A stretch of 64,000 bases of DNA from Trichodesmium sp002260545 (lineage in GTDB: Bacteria; Cyanobacteriota; Cyanobacteriia; Cyanobacteriales; Microcoleaceae): NCBI RefSeq assembly GCF_050016015.1, contig NZ_JBNHEQ010000298.1, positions 8,795 through 72,794 on the forward strand, in the 5' to 3' direction. The notes beneath the pieces are model-generated. The model worked only from the letters and a program-made list of their open reading frames with translations, did not search any database and was not told the DNA's origin. Within the stretch, counting starts at the first letter, position 1. Every line of letters begins with the position of its first letter. This document shows, piece after piece, positions 18,944 to 29,185 of the stretch. The position numbers and the translations under genes were made by a program.

Positions 18944-20085
18944 ACAAACCCGCCCTAATGCACACCCATTAGATGAAAGAGTCCAGTAGTGGCGTGAAAC
19001 ACCTAAAATGTTGCAATAGTAGGGGCGGGTTCCGCGTTAAATTATAGCGGTTTTCACTCATGTTGACTTACAAAACTTCTTCCTTCTCTCCTAGATAACT
19101 AAAGCCTTCTTCTTTCTTCCTTTAAACCCAAATCTCTGTACTCTATATTAATGAAAACTACTATAATGAGTCAGGGAATTTTACCCCGCAATATTATACC
19201 TCACTAAGACGAAATTTGCTGTAATCTTGCTTACTAACCACAGTCAAATTCCTCAGATTAAGAAAAAGAAAACTCTACAATCAAAGGATTTAAAAGATAG
19301 CATTCATATAATCCGATTTATCCGATATCAACTCTACAGCAAAATTTTCTCATATCTAGATTATCGTGACTCAAGAGCTTTCTAGCGTTCTGAATATAGA
19401 AAAAAAATGATGGTTTCACCTACCGGAGTTACAACATTAATGGATAATTTGATATTCTATCAATTGAAAAAAGGTGATTTAATGGCTTTAAACAAATACG
19501 GTTCTGTTAAGCAAAACAAAAATTATAGTCAATAAACCAGACAAAAAAGAAACTTTTTACATATAATATTGTCTAGGGAAAAAATAGGTTAATCTGTCAT
19601 TTGGTCAGCTTAACCAGATTAATAATTACTATTGCTACTTGCTACCCAATATCTACTATTTTAGATGTCGGGCCGGAAATTAAAATGTAGGTATTTAACG
19701 GAATTAATACCTAGATTAATATTTTAGTGCTGATGATCAAATTATCCAGAAAGTCCTCCTGAATTAGTTAATAAGTAGTTGTAGAGAAAATTTAAAGATC
19801 AAGCCTCAGAAACCTAATACTAACATAGATGAAGAGGCCAAAAAATGAGCGTTATAATTATCTAACCAACCAGTCTGTAATAATCCCAACAGTCAAGTTA
19901 GTAATAGATAACGCCAAAACTAAGTGTGCAAATTGATAGGTCTGGGAAATCATAACCAGCACTACTTTGACCTTATTTAGACTAGCACCAAAACCACAGC
20001 CGTCATTTCTTTCCCATGTATTCACACATCAAAGCGAAGATCGGGAGTTTTGGCGGAATAATTTGAGCATAAGGATAGAAAATAA

Positions 20086-22479
20086 GTGACTCAAGAATTT
20101 CATATTTCAATTACTCCCCTGGGAGAAGACAAATATTTTGTCCGTACAGAAAACGTACCTGTTGGTTGCCCACTGGCCGAAGAAATAGTCGAATGGCCTG
20201 TAGAACAATGGCTGGCCCAAGCACGTCACCTACTTGGCGATCCATTTACCGATATCCTAGAAGAAAAGTCCAATTCTCAGGTAGTTATCCCCGATCAGAT
20301 TGTGGCCAGGTCTGGGGAAGTAGTAAGTCCAAGTTTAGTAGCATTAGGCCAAGAAATGTATAAAGAACTATTCAAAGACACCCTGAGAGATAGCTGGAAT
20401 TCTGCCCAAGCAATAGCTAATCATCTAGACAAGGACTTACGGTTACGTCTAGGTATTAAAGACAGACGTATATCCAGTTTACCTTGGGAGGTACTCCATG
20501 CAGACGATCGCCCCATTGCCATTGGTAATACTACTGTCTTATCTGATTTTGTTTTTTCTCGCTATCAACCTATTGTGTTCTCTCGCTCTCAACCTAATAC
20601 CTCCTTACCTAAATATACCCGGGTACTAACTCCTGGAGAACCATTGAAAATATTGATGGCGATCGCAACTCCTACTGATAAGGACAGTCTACAACTAGAA
20701 AAAGAATATAAAGCATTACAAGAAGAATTGCAAAGAAATAGTGGGGAAACTCAAATTCACCTAGATATTCTTCATCAACCGGGGAGAGAAGAACTTACCC
20801 AAAAATTAGAACAAGGTAAATATCAAGTTTTCCACTATGCAGGTCATAGTAACTCGGGTATTTCTGGCGGTGAAATATCTCTAGTGAGTAATATAACAGG
20901 TTTAACAGAAAGTATGAGTGGTAATGATCTAGCAGGTTTGCTAGTTAACAATGGTATTCAGATGGCGGTCTTCAACTCTTGTCGAGGTGCTTACAACCAT
21001 CTTGTTCACCCCACCAATGAGAGAGCAGAGATAAACTTATTAGAAGCAATGGCCAAACGGGGAATTCCAGGAGTTTTAGCAATGGCGGAACGCATTCAAG
21101 ATGATGTTGCTATCATTCTGACAAAGTTCTTTTATCGCAACCTTAAACAAGGTTATCCGATAGACTTAAGTTTAAATCGAGCAAGACAAGGTTTGATTTC
21201 TACCTACAGTTCCGATCAACTTTCTTGGTGGGGATTACCTGTTGTTTATCTACATCCAGATTTTGATGGATATCTAATTCAACAACAAAACGATTCTAAA
21301 AATGAAATAGAAGAGGATATCCTGACGTCTATTGATGAAAAAATTGAATCTCCTAACTCACCAGAAGATTCAACTCCTGTACAACCAGATATTGATCCAA
21401 AGCAACTGGAGAAGTACCCTACTGAACCTGGAACTAATAATTTGAATTGTCAAGTTGAAGATGGTAAAAATCGAGTAGTAATGACAGACCAGGAGTTATT
21501 GAAAGAAAGAGAAATAATAGAGCAACTGAATCATCAATACTATGAAAAACAAGAAGATTTAATTACACCTAAAGAAAGTGGTGAAGAATCAACTCAGCCA
21601 ATATTTAAGTTTTCCTGGAAAAAAACATTAGGATATGCTGTTTCAGGAATGATGTTATTGTTTGGTACTAACCTCATTAGTATCAATCGTCAACCAATAA
21701 CTGCTAAATTGCCCAAAGCACCTGCTCCAGTTTTGAACTATGAATATAATAGGGTTCGACTTGTTAATGAGACAATCAATAATATCCCAGAAGTACAGAA
21801 TCTGGCAATTGAACAGTTTAATCAAAATGATATTCGGGCTGGTAAATTGGTAGTAGAAACATTACTAGAAAGAGGTGAATTAATAAAAGCTGAAGCAGCA
21901 ATAAATGCTGTACCAGAAACACTAAGCAACGCTCCAGAAATCAATTTTCTTAACGGTCGATTAGCTTGGGAAAAGTTTCAAGATACAAATCAAAATAATC
22001 TGATAGATCAAGCTATCAGCTATTGGGAAAAAGCGGCTGCAAAAAAACCAGAAAATATTCAATATCAAAATGCTTTAGGATTTGCTTATTACACTAAAGG
22101 TGAAATCAAAAAAGCTGAAACAGCTTGGGCTAAAGTGTTGATTTTATCTGGAGAAATTGCCCCAGAAATCGAAAAAACTCGTCCTGTTTCTTATAATAAC
22201 GAGACAAATTTATCTGTCAAAAATAGAGAAGCTCTGAATGCTTATGCAGGTCTCGGATTAGTAACACTTAAATATGCTCAAAATTTACAAATAACTCCCG
22301 TTCAAGCTTTCAAATATTTTGGTAAAGTTATGGGAAAAGCTGGTCACGAATTTCATATCCGACAACTGCAAAAAAATTGGTTGTGGTCTCCTAAAGCCCG
22401 TCAAGATTGGGATAAACTATTGAAACTTCGAGACCAGCAGCAATTTAAACATAATCAAACTTTAGAAACGCTGACTTAA
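20086..22479 (+). CDS. CHAT-domain caspase-like protein with TM segment and C-terminal TPR region
   Basis: This 797-residue protein starts at GTG with AAGGATAG upstream. An N-terminal region (1-150) is followed by a CHAT domain (about 180-395) with the catalytic pair H254 (VFHYAGHSNSG) and C299 (AVFNSCRGA). An acidic linker (400-505), one predicted membrane segment (about 513-533, YAVSGMMLLFGTNLISI) and a helical TPR-like region (560-790) follow. CHAT proteins are caspase-related cysteine proteases, often in bacterial signalling or defence. The topology suggests a cytoplasmic protease anchored to the membrane with TPRs on the other side. The next gene encodes a protein very similar to its C-terminal part, suggesting a sensing pair. 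The substrate is unknown. Confidence 0.85.
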   Translation: MTQEFHISITPLGEDKYFVRTENVPVGCPLAEEIVEWPVEQWLAQARHLLGDPFTDILEEKSNSQVVIPDQIVARSGEVVSPSLVALGQEMYKELFKDTLRDSWNSAQAIANHLDKDLRLRLGIKDRRISSLPWEVLHADDRPIAIGNTTVLSDFVFSRYQPIVFSRSQPNTSLPKYTRVLTPGEPLKILMAIATPTDKDSLQLEKEYKALQEELQRNSGETQIHLDILHQPGREELTQKLEQGKYQVFHYAGHSNSGISGGEISLVSNITGLTESMSGNDLAGLLVNNGIQMAVFNSCRGAYNHLVHPTNERAEINLLEAMAKRGIPGVLAMAERIQDDVAIILTKFFYRNLKQGYPIDLSLNRARQGLISTYSSDQLSWWGLPVVYLHPDFDGYLIQQQNDSKNEIEEDILTSIDEKIESPNSPEDSTPVQPDIDPKQLEKYPTEPGTNNLNCQVEDGKNRVVMTDQELLKEREIIEQLNHQYYEKQEDLITPKESGEESTQPIFKFSWKKTLGYAVSGMMLLFGTNLISINRQPITAKLPKAPAPVLNYEYNRVRLVNETINNIPEVQNLAIEQFNQNDIRAGKLVVETLLERGELIKAEAAINAVPETLSNAPEINFLNGRLAWEKFQDTNQNNLIDQAISYWEKAAAKKPENIQYQNALGFAYYTKGEIKKAETAWAKVLILSGEIAPEIEKTRPVSYNNETNLSVKNREALNAYAGLGLVTLKYAQNLQITPVQAFKYFGKVMGKAGHEFHIRQLQKNWLWSPKARQDWDKLLKLRDQQQFKHNQTLETLT

Positions 22480-22766
22480 GTGATAGTCATGGTAGACCTA
22501 GTGACTGTTTATTTGTTAATAGGCTAATATAATTTATATATAATTTGTATTAGCCTCTCATACTTTTCCTTGAAATTCTCGTAGTTAAGGGAGCTGACAT
22601 CTAGCAGTAACTTTTTATTTTAATTCTCTCTCAATTTCTCAATGGCTTTTGTCTCCTCTATTCGGCAATAGCTAACTGCCATTAGCTCCGCATTCCGCAG
22701 AAAGTGCTGACGGTTAGATATATTCAAAATTTATTCCTTTTAAATACTAATCTAATTCTATAAAAT
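22480..22766. other. Gap between the CHAT and TM-TPR genes
   Basis: These 287 bases have no gene. A short tgcgga-related palindrome lies at about 22689-22712 (gcattccgcagaaagtgctg). The gap means the two genes may not share one tight operon, although they face the same way. Confidence 0.45.
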
Positions 22767-23690
22767 ATGACTATGACACAAAAACAGGAAAACACAGTAA
22801 TTTTTTTTAACTCAGTTTCTGGCAGAATACTTTCACACCTAATTGCTGTTTTGTTAACTCTAGGTGGTGTTTGGTTGTTTCAAAATCGACCAGTAAATTA
22901 TGCAAAAACTATACCTTTAACTCCCGATCCAATTAACCTTGAAAGATATAACAAAGAACAACCTATTAATTATAGTGCTAATACTGTAGAAGTAGAAAAA
23001 AAAATAGCTATTGAACAATTTAAGAAAAATGATATTGAAGCTGGAAAAAAAGCTGTCGATTCCCTGCTAAATAGAGGTGCTTTTTTAGAGGCAAAAGAAG
23101 CTCTTAATATTCTAAAAAATGTATCTGAGAATAACAAAAATATCGATCCAGAAATTGATTTTTTATACGGTCGATTAGCTTGGGAGTTAGCCCAAGATGG
23201 AAATAGAAATTATAATGTAGATGAAGCTTTATTTTACTGGGAAAAAGCAGTTTCTCAACGTCCTGATTCTATTTTATATCAAAATGCTATAGGTTTTGCT
23301 TACTATACAAAAGGAGAATTGAAAAAAGCTTATGATGCTTGGGAAAAAGTCTTAAAATTATCAGGAGAAATTTTACCAGAAACAGAAAGATTGCAGAATA
23401 TTTCAACTGAGGATATTACTACTCCAGAAGTTGAACAAAAAGATGCTCTTAATGCTTATGCAGGGATTGGATTAGTAATGATGAAATCTGCTAAAAATTC
23501 TCAGGGAAATGACCAAAGAGACCGCTGGTTGAGAGCGCTTCAATATCGGACAAAAGTAATGAGTGAAGCTGCGAAACAATATCATATTCCTGAACTCCGA
23601 AAAAACTGGTTATGGTCACGAGTGGCACTACGAGATTGGGATTTTCTGATGAGAACTGATTGGAATATTTTGAGGAAAAGAAATAATTGA
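22767..23690 (+). CDS. TM-TPR protein, paralogue of the C-terminal part of the CHAT protein
   Basis: This 307-residue protein has a short cytoplasmic start, one membrane segment (about 20-40, ILSHLIAVLLTLGGVWLF) and a TPR-like region. It closely follows the CHAT protein's residues 510-790: AIEQFKKNDIEAGKKAVDSL versus AIEQFNQNDIRAGKLVVETL, FLYGRLAWE versus FLNGRLAWE, and LRKNWLWS versus LQKNWLWS. It therefore arose by duplication of the C-terminal half without the protease. Inferred role: a decoy, adaptor or co-sensor for the CHAT protein. Confidence 0.8.
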   Translation: MTMTQKQENTVIFFNSVSGRILSHLIAVLLTLGGVWLFQNRPVNYAKTIPLTPDPINLERYNKEQPINYSANTVEVEKKIAIEQFKKNDIEAGKKAVDSLLNRGAFLEAKEALNILKNVSENNKNIDPEIDFLYGRLAWELAQDGNRNYNVDEALFYWEKAVSQRPDSILYQNAIGFAYYTKGELKKAYDAWEKVLKLSGEILPETERLQNISTEDITTPEVEQKDALNAYAGIGLVMMKSAKNSQGNDQRDRWLRALQYRTKVMSEAAKQYHIPELRKNWLWSRVALRDWDFLMRTDWNILRKRNN

Positions 23691-23762
23691 TCGGGACTGA
23701 CGCAGGCGAAACCCCCAAACCCGGTTTCTCATAGACGTCTATTGCTCAAAACAATGATTTAC

Positions 23763-24392
23763 GGCCTTGTTGCATGAAAGTATATAGCTGCCACACTTGC
23801 TCCGCATCTGTACTTCATAACGCGCGGAAACTGCTGTAACTATTGGACAATAGATGAATAAAACAGCAATCTTTAATATAAAAAGACTGAAACCTTTACA
23901 GGCAAAAGTTTTGAGGTTTAATCAGCCACCCCTAACTATTGGACAATAGATGAATAAAACATCAATCTTTAATATAAAAAGACTGAAACCTTTACAGGCA
24001 AAAGTTTTGAGGTTTAATCAGCCACCCCTAACTATTGGACAATAGATGAATAAAACATCAATCTATAGAAAGAGAACGATTGCGTTTTTTATGCGTAGCA
24101 GGCTAGACTGGGGCGAAAGAAGTGGAAGCGTGAAAGTGGCTACCATCGACGCTCTCTATCTGAAACCACCATGTTCAGGCTCAAAGTGATATTTGGAGGT
24201 AAGTTGCGACGACGAAAATTTGATGCCCAAGCAGTGGAGCTATTCATACAATGTGCCATGCTTAACCGTATGATTCAAAAAGGTAAGCCTAAAAGCTACA
24301 AAGTTGGAATCTAGTAGTTAACTCCACTAAGGGGAGTTTCGCGTTGGCGGAGCCTAGCGCCAGCTATATCGCAACTTTCATGCAACAAAGCC
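23763..24392 (+). mobile_element. Degenerate IS5-type insertion sequence
   Basis: The terminal inverted repeats are ggccttgttgcatgaaagt (23763) and actttcatgcaacaaagcc (ending 24392), the pattern seen in IS5-family elements with ggctttgttgcat ends. Only the transposase C-terminus remains (about 24061-24315). It reads WRRKWKRESGYHRRSLSET, TMFRLKVIFGGKLRRR, KFDAQAVELFIQCAMLNRMI and KPKSYKVGI. Most of the transposase is missing and its place is taken by a 96-bp tandem repeat. Confidence 0.8.
23837..24064. repeat. 96-bp tandem repeat inside the IS relic
   Basis: taactattggacaatagatg begins at 23837, 23933 and 24029, giving a period of 96 bp and about 2.4 copies. The unit contains aaaagactgaaacctttac and gttttgaggtttaatc, partly complementary arms. 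The copies are nearly identical, so the expansion is recent. Confidence 0.88.
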
Positions 24393-24433
24393 ATTAATAA
24401 TTGATAATTGATAATTGCAACTGCAATGTCAAT

Positions 24434-24562
24434 TATATCATGTCCGGTAGCATCGGAGCATCTATAGGATTAGGTCACAATTGTAATAAACCCTTCTACC
24501 TTCTACCTTCTGACCTCTGCCTTCCTTCCACCAAAGTGTAAGTATTCAAGCGGACATGATAT
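24434..24562. mobile_element. Family A MITE-like element, copy 3
   Basis: The ends are tatatcatgtccgg and gcggacatgatatta. The interior has ccttctaccttctacc short repeats. Confidence 0.7.
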
Positions 24563-24581
24563 TAATTGAGGGCAAAATTTT

Positions 24582-24734
24582 TCAAAGACTGTTCGACAGC
24601 GATCGCTCTTGTTGTGCTTTGATAGCTTTGCGTTTTGCTATTTCTTGAGCAGGTAAAGTCTTTCCAGGGAATAATCTTGTCCGAAATTTTTGAGTTCTTT
24701 TTGGTAAGGCGATCGCTTCTTTTTCTCTATCCAC
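24582..24734 (-). CDS. Possible small basic protein (50 aa)
   Basis: A GTG-started frame encodes a basic peptide with KEAIALPKRTQKFRTRLFPG and EIAKRKAIKAQQERS. It is not recognised. The frame carries HIP1 sites and has no membrane segment. It may be a remnant of a longer gene. Support is only an open frame with protein-like composition in a gap otherwise full of repeats. Confidence 0.25.
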   Translation of the reverse strand: MDREKEAIALPKRTQKFRTRLFPGKTLPAQEIAKRKAIKAQQERSLSNSL

Positions 24735-24871
24735 AATTAATGATTCCTAAATTGTATGTGTGTACTTATTTAATATGAATTATACTACTGTCTACTTAAG
24801 AATGACAAAAATATTTAAAGATAAATGTTGGGTTTCGCACTCGCTCTACCCAACCTACAGAAAATTGTTAG

Positions 24872-25972
24872 TTACTTAGAATGTCTTTCTAAAGCTAATT
24901 GAATCAAAATATCTACTAACTCATCAAAAGGAATGCCAGTAGCTTCCCAAAGCATAGGATACATACTGGTTGCAGTAAAACCAGGCATGGTATTAATTTC
25001 ATTAATAAAAATTTCTCCTGTTTTCTCCACATAGAAAAAGTCTACTCTTGCTAAACCTGCTGCATCCACTGCTAAAAATGCCTGAGTAGCCATTTCTTTG
25101 ATTTGAGTGGCGATCGCCTCACTGACTCGCGCTGGAATAAATAAATCTGCTTTTCCTTCTGTGTATTTGGTTTCGTAATCATAAAAATCACTCTCAAAAG
25201 TAATCTCACCAACTACAGAAGCTTTCGGCACATCATTCCCCAACACTGCACATTCTAATTCTCTCGCTTCTACACCAGTTTCAACAATAATTCGACGGTC
25301 ATAACTGGCAGCATTATCCAAGGCAGTTTCTAATTCTGAACGAGAGCGCACCTTAGCAATACCCACTGATGAACCTAAATTTGCTGGTTTAACAAAACAG
25401 GGATATTCTAAAGCTGCTTCAATATCATCACACAATTTGGGAAAAACACAAGGATTAGACCAAATTTGCGATCGCGTCACTGCTTGATATTTAACCTGGG
25501 GCAAACCTGCATGGTCGAAAGCTATTTTCATCGCTATTTTATCCATACCCATTGCCGAACCCAAAACCCCAGACCCCACAAAGGGAACCTGCATTAACTT
25601 CAGTAAACCCTGTATAGTACCATCTTCCCCATTCGGACCGTGGAGAACTGGAAACCAGACATCTACCTGTGCTGCTTCGGGAGGAGTTTGCCAAAGATTA
25701 GAAGAAGTTTCTTGAGTTAGGGATGTATTGGAATCATTATTATTTTCATCTGTTAATGGCAATGATGGAGGGTTGCCAGACTCTAGAACTTTTTGAGCAA
25801 AATCACTTGGTTGCCAACGACCATCTTTTTGAATATAAATTGGTATCAATTCGTATTTGCTGTTATTTTCACCCTTACTTAAAGCAGTAGCGATCGCTTT
25901 AGCGGAACGAATGGATACTTCATGTTCGCCGGAGCAACCACCAAATAATAAACCTACTCGTAATTTTGTCAT
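24872..25972 (-). CDS. ddl: D-alanine--D-alanine ligase
   Basis: This 366-residue ATP-grasp enzyme has LLFGGCSGEHEVSIRSA at the start, the substrate loop HGPNGEDGTIQGLL, GMDKIAMK, PCFVKPANLGSSVGIAK for ATP binding, and ARVDFFYVEKTGEIFINEINTMPGFT for metal binding. It joins two D-Ala for peptidoglycan. A linker rich in Asn/Ser/Thr (about 74-90) is typical of longer cyanobacterial forms (from memory). The gene appears monocistronic; galT lies 380 bases upstream on the same strand. Confidence 0.95.
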   Translation of the reverse strand: MTKLRVGLLFGGCSGEHEVSIRSAKAIATALSKGENNSKYELIPIYIQKDGRWQPSDFAQKVLESGNPPSLPLTDENNNDSNTSLTQETSSNLWQTPPEAAQVDVWFPVLHGPNGEDGTIQGLLKLMQVPFVGSGVLGSAMGMDKIAMKIAFDHAGLPQVKYQAVTRSQIWSNPCVFPKLCDDIEAALEYPCFVKPANLGSSVGIAKVRSRSELETALDNAASYDRRIIVETGVEARELECAVLGNDVPKASVVGEITFESDFYDYETKYTEGKADLFIPARVSEAIATQIKEMATQAFLAVDAAGLARVDFFYVEKTGEIFINEINTMPGFTATSMYPMLWEATGIPFDELVDILIQLALERHSK

Positions 25973-26352
25973 GATCGGATTCCTTTAACAGAATTTTATT
26001 TTAGATAGATTATCATACTTAAGCTAATTGGTCATTCTCATCGTAATTAATAATTAATAATAGACATCTGGTGGAAAATAAATAAACCTTTTAGTTGTAT
26101 TAGCTAAAGAAAGAAAAAGTCACTATAAAAAATCCTTTTTCCTGCCTTTTTCGTAAAAATATCTTACCTGTTCCCAGTTAAGTGTTCCCTGTTCCCTACT
26201 ATGCGCAAAAAATCTATATCTTTTTCACGCCTAGGTCTAATGAATAATTAATAATTGAAGAACTTATGGCTAGTGAGATAAACTGCTGGACAAAGTAAAA
26301 ACCAAATCTTCATAACTTAGACAATTTATTTGTCAGAATGTAGAAAATACCA
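25973..26352. other. Intergenic between galT and ddl
   Basis: No gene was seen. It has ctgttcccagttaagtgttccc short repeats and taattaataattaat strings. It presumably holds the ddl promoter. Confidence 0.4.
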
Positions 26353-27369
26353 TTAATCTAAACTGCAACTAATAGGAATTTCCACAGAACGTAAAAAAGC
26401 AGCATTTTCTTCTGGCACAGCAGTATTAATAAACATTCCACTTCCCATTTCAAATCCAGCGGTAAGGGAAACCCTAGGAACAATTGCTAAATACCAATGG
26501 AAATAATCTGTACGTTGTTCATCGGTTGGAATTGAACGAATTATATAATTATAATCTGGGTTATTTAAGCCATAATAAAGTTTCCCTAAAACAGTTCTCA
26601 AATTATCAGCTAAATCTAACATTTCTGACTCAGTAATTTCATCAAAAGATGATGAATGACGCCTGGGAAAAATCCAAGTATGAAATGGAGAAAGTGCTGC
26701 ATAAGGAATAAATGAAACAAAATATTTACTGGCATAAATTATTCTCTCTTCAGCAGCTAGTTCATCTGCTAAAGTTCGGCAAAATAAACATTCTCCAGTA
26801 TCATCAAAATATCGCATTGCTTCCTGTATCCTAATCCGTAATTGATAAGGTACAATTGGCGTTGCTGCCAATTGAGAATGGGGATGTTCTAATGATGTAC
26901 CGGCACCTTTACCATGATTCTTAAAAATTAGGATAGTTTGAATTCGTTTATCTTGTTTTATCTGTGAAGATCGCAGGCGATAAACTCTGAAAATATTGAC
27001 TATATCTTGAAGTTCTAGAAATGGTATTGTCAGGTCATGGCGTGGGTGTTCGATAATCACTTCATGGAACCCAACTCCTGTCAGAGAACGGAAAGTTTTA
27101 TCTATTTTTCTAATTTTTTCACCTGTTGGAGTTAGAGCTGGATATTTATTAGGTACTGCCCTAACTCTCCAACTATTATTATCTTTTAGTCGAAATGATT
27201 CTGGTCCTGTTAGATGTTCATTGCCGAGACAAAATGGGCAATTTGGTTGATACGATGGGATGACAATTTGCGATTTTTCGGGTTTAGCAAAATTATCAGG
27301 TCTTTTGGCTCTTTCTGTCGCAATAATGACCCAATCTCTAGTGATTAAATTTTGTCTTAGTTCAGTCAT
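26353..27369 (-). CDS. galT: Galactose-1-phosphate uridylyltransferase
   Basis: The protein has 338 residues. A CPFC zinc-type pair is at 44-47, followed by RAVPNKYPAL (70-79). The nucleophile is H164 in the HPH motif of GTSLEHPHSQ. The C-terminal half has a second HIT-like domain with CLFC and FPRRH. The family transfers UMP between UDP-glucose and galactose-1-phosphate (Leloir pathway). The HPHSQ form is common in GalT relatives of bacteria and archaea that may also use other sugar phosphates. No galK or galE is adjacent. Confidence 0.88.
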   Translation of the reverse strand: MTELRQNLITRDWVIIATERAKRPDNFAKPEKSQIVIPSYQPNCPFCLGNEHLTGPESFRLKDNNSWRVRAVPNKYPALTPTGEKIRKIDKTFRSLTGVGFHEVIIEHPRHDLTIPFLELQDIVNIFRVYRLRSSQIKQDKRIQTILIFKNHGKGAGTSLEHPHSQLAATPIVPYQLRIRIQEAMRYFDDTGECLFCRTLADELAAEERIIYASKYFVSFIPYAALSPFHTWIFPRRHSSSFDEITESEMLDLADNLRTVLGKLYYGLNNPDYNYIIRSIPTDEQRTDYFHWYLAIVPRVSLTAGFEMGSGMFINTAVPEENAAFLRSVEIPISCSLD

Positions 27370-27695
27370 TGGTGTTTTTCCAATTATTTGATTAATCTAA
27401 CTATAATCGTGTTTTTATGATTAACAATTGCAGTCATAAATAGTAGCTTTAAACCTTGGTTATTAACCCTAGTCATTTACACACCCATATATTTAGTAAT
27501 TAATATAGAATAATACTAAGTTTTTTGGGGGAATCTCTGGATAAAGTATATGATTTTTAACAATTCTCATCAATTTTTTTGTCAAAAATTTTTCTCATGT
27601 CATAAATACAATTATTCTATTTTGACAAAAACTTAATAATATGATAATGTACGAGTTGAAAAAAATTCCTAAATCCTCAAGAATGGTTAAAGGTA
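27370..27695. other. Divergent promoter region galT/DUF928
   Basis: This is 326 bases of AT-rich sequence with no gene. Divergent promoters are expected here, but no motif could be assigned with confidence. Confidence 0.4.
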
Positions 27696-28517
27696 ATGAA
27701 ATTAAATTTTCATCTAACTATTTTAGGTACTGTAGCCTTATTAACTCCAATATGCTTAACCTCTGTTGTTAATGCAGAAATTGAGATATTGCAACGGGAA
27801 GTAATAGCACAAAATATTAGATTCCAAACGCCAGAAATCAGAGAGCAGGGAAATAGAACTAGAACGTTTTCAATAATAAAGGAAGGAACTCGAAGTAGGT
27901 GTGAATTTAAAGATGCACCTACTGCTTTGATACCAGAAACTAATATTGGGTTAACTTTGGCTGAGTATCCGAAATTTTTTGTATATTTTCCAACAGAAGA
28001 TGGAGAGTGTGGTTATTCTTATCAACCAGCAGAATTTGAGTTATTCGATGAAGCAGGCAAGACTGTCTATATCACCGAACTTAAACTTCCTGATGCCAGG
28101 AGTATTATTAGGATTAACCTGCCTGATGATGGTAGTATAACACCCTTAGCAGTTGGCAAAAAATATCAATGGAGGGTACTTGGAGTCTTGGATATTTGGG
28201 ATCGAAGTTCAGATCTCGAAATATCATCTGGCTGGATTAAAAGAATCGAAATCACCCCAACCTTACTTCAGCAGTTACAAACAACAACACCCGATAATCA
28301 TCCCCAAGTTTATGCTCAAGCCGGTATTTGGCACGAAACCCTCGACTCCCTAGTAACACTACGCCAGTCTGATCCCAATAATTCAACTTTTCTTATTCAA
28401 TGGCCAGAGATTCTCAAATCAGTGGGGCTAGAAACCGTCGCGGATGCACCACTATTAACAGACAGTAACCAACCCACCGAAACAAAACAAAATCAGGACA
28501 GTTCTGATCTTAGATAA
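27696..28517 (+). CDS. DUF928 exported protein
   Basis: This 273-residue protein has a signal peptide (residues 1-27, hydrophobic core LTILGTVALLTPICLTSV). The mature part resembles DUF928: ALIPETNIGLTLAEYPKFFVYFP, FELFDEAGKTVY, LAVGKKYQWRVLGV and IWHETLDSLVTLR. DUF928 proteins are typical of cyanobacteria, often near CHAT proteins or filamentous haemagglutinin-like genes. The function is unknown and the likely location is periplasmic or outer-membrane. Confidence 0.8.
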   Translation: MKLNFHLTILGTVALLTPICLTSVVNAEIEILQREVIAQNIRFQTPEIREQGNRTRTFSIIKEGTRSRCEFKDAPTALIPETNIGLTLAEYPKFFVYFPTEDGECGYSYQPAEFELFDEAGKTVYITELKLPDARSIIRINLPDDGSITPLAVGKKYQWRVLGVLDIWDRSSDLEISSGWIKRIEITPTLLQQLQTTTPDNHPQVYAQAGIWHETLDSLVTLRQSDPNNSTFLIQWPEILKSVGLETVADAPLLTDSNQPTETKQNQDSSDLR

Positions 28518-28577
28518 CCTACATAACACAATACTCTGAATTCAAAAATTGGTCAATCCTCAAGGATGGTAAAGGTA

Positions 28578-28670
28578 ATGGAATTAAGTTTTCATCTAAC
28601 TATTATAGGTACTGTACCCTTATTATCTCCACACACCATACACACCAGATTTAAGTGGCTAAACTCATAG
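28578..28670 (+). pseudogene. Duplicate of the start of the DUF928 gene
   Basis: MELSFHLTIIGTVPLLSP matches MKLNFHLTILGTVALLTP of the gene above. The similarity extends into the upstream sequence (tcctcaaggatggtaaagg versus tcctcaagaatggttaaagg). After about 18 residues it diverges and stops. It is a truncated paralogue or copied promoter-plus-start fragment. Confidence 0.75.
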
Positions 28671-29185
28671 AAAAAACTATCTCCTGTTTGGGGTTATATC
28701 AAACCATAAAGCAACAAATATTTAAACAGCCATTGGTGTTTACCTATAGGTTTAATGCCCTTGAGTGTTAATAATCTACAATCTACCCGTGACAATTTTT
28801 AGCCCAGTTCTGGTTTCGTCTTCACACCAATATCTAATTTTCTGAAATGTTTGTGACAAATGGTAGAAGTAAGGAACAGGAAAGACTGAAGTTGGAAGAA
28901 GGAGTAAATATTGAAAAAAAAAAGGGAAAAATAATAGAAATGAATGTCTAAAATAAATTCGAGTAGTTATTTTTAAGGTAAGCATTTCCTGCGGAATGCA
29001 CTCGCATTCAGCTTTTTAATGAACTATGTAGTTCGATAGACTATTAAGGTTGACTAATGAAATTTTATTCATACTTTTAATTCTTTGAAATCTCTCAATT
29101 ACTTTTTCCTCACTTAATAGTAATAAAGCTGATAGCTAATAGCTGACCGCTGAATGCTTACAAAATGGTTAAATTAGGTACATAT
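28671..29185. other. Intergenic before the tnpB element
   Basis: No gene was seen. It contains short repeats (ttcctgcggaatgcactcgcattc at 28985-29008, tagctaatagctgaccgctg). Confidence 0.4.

Larger units (their letters stand above)
18185..20085. other. 1.9-kb intergenic stretch with nested repeats
   Basis: No convincing gene was seen in either strand. The left half holds a family D element (18251-18350), tgcgga-type palindromes (18455-18500, 18687-18705, 18843-18880) and a direct pair of a repeat with gtggcgtgaaacacctaaaa at about 18720 and 18987. A family C element (18793-18943) lies between them. The right half (19070-20085) is AT-rich unique sequence that may include the CHAT gene promoter. 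Confidence 0.55.

Noticed and set aside
28776..28985. Minus-strand 69-aa frame rich in Phe and Leu
   Set aside because: Low-complexity AT-rich translation with no ribosome-binding site or homology that I recognise.
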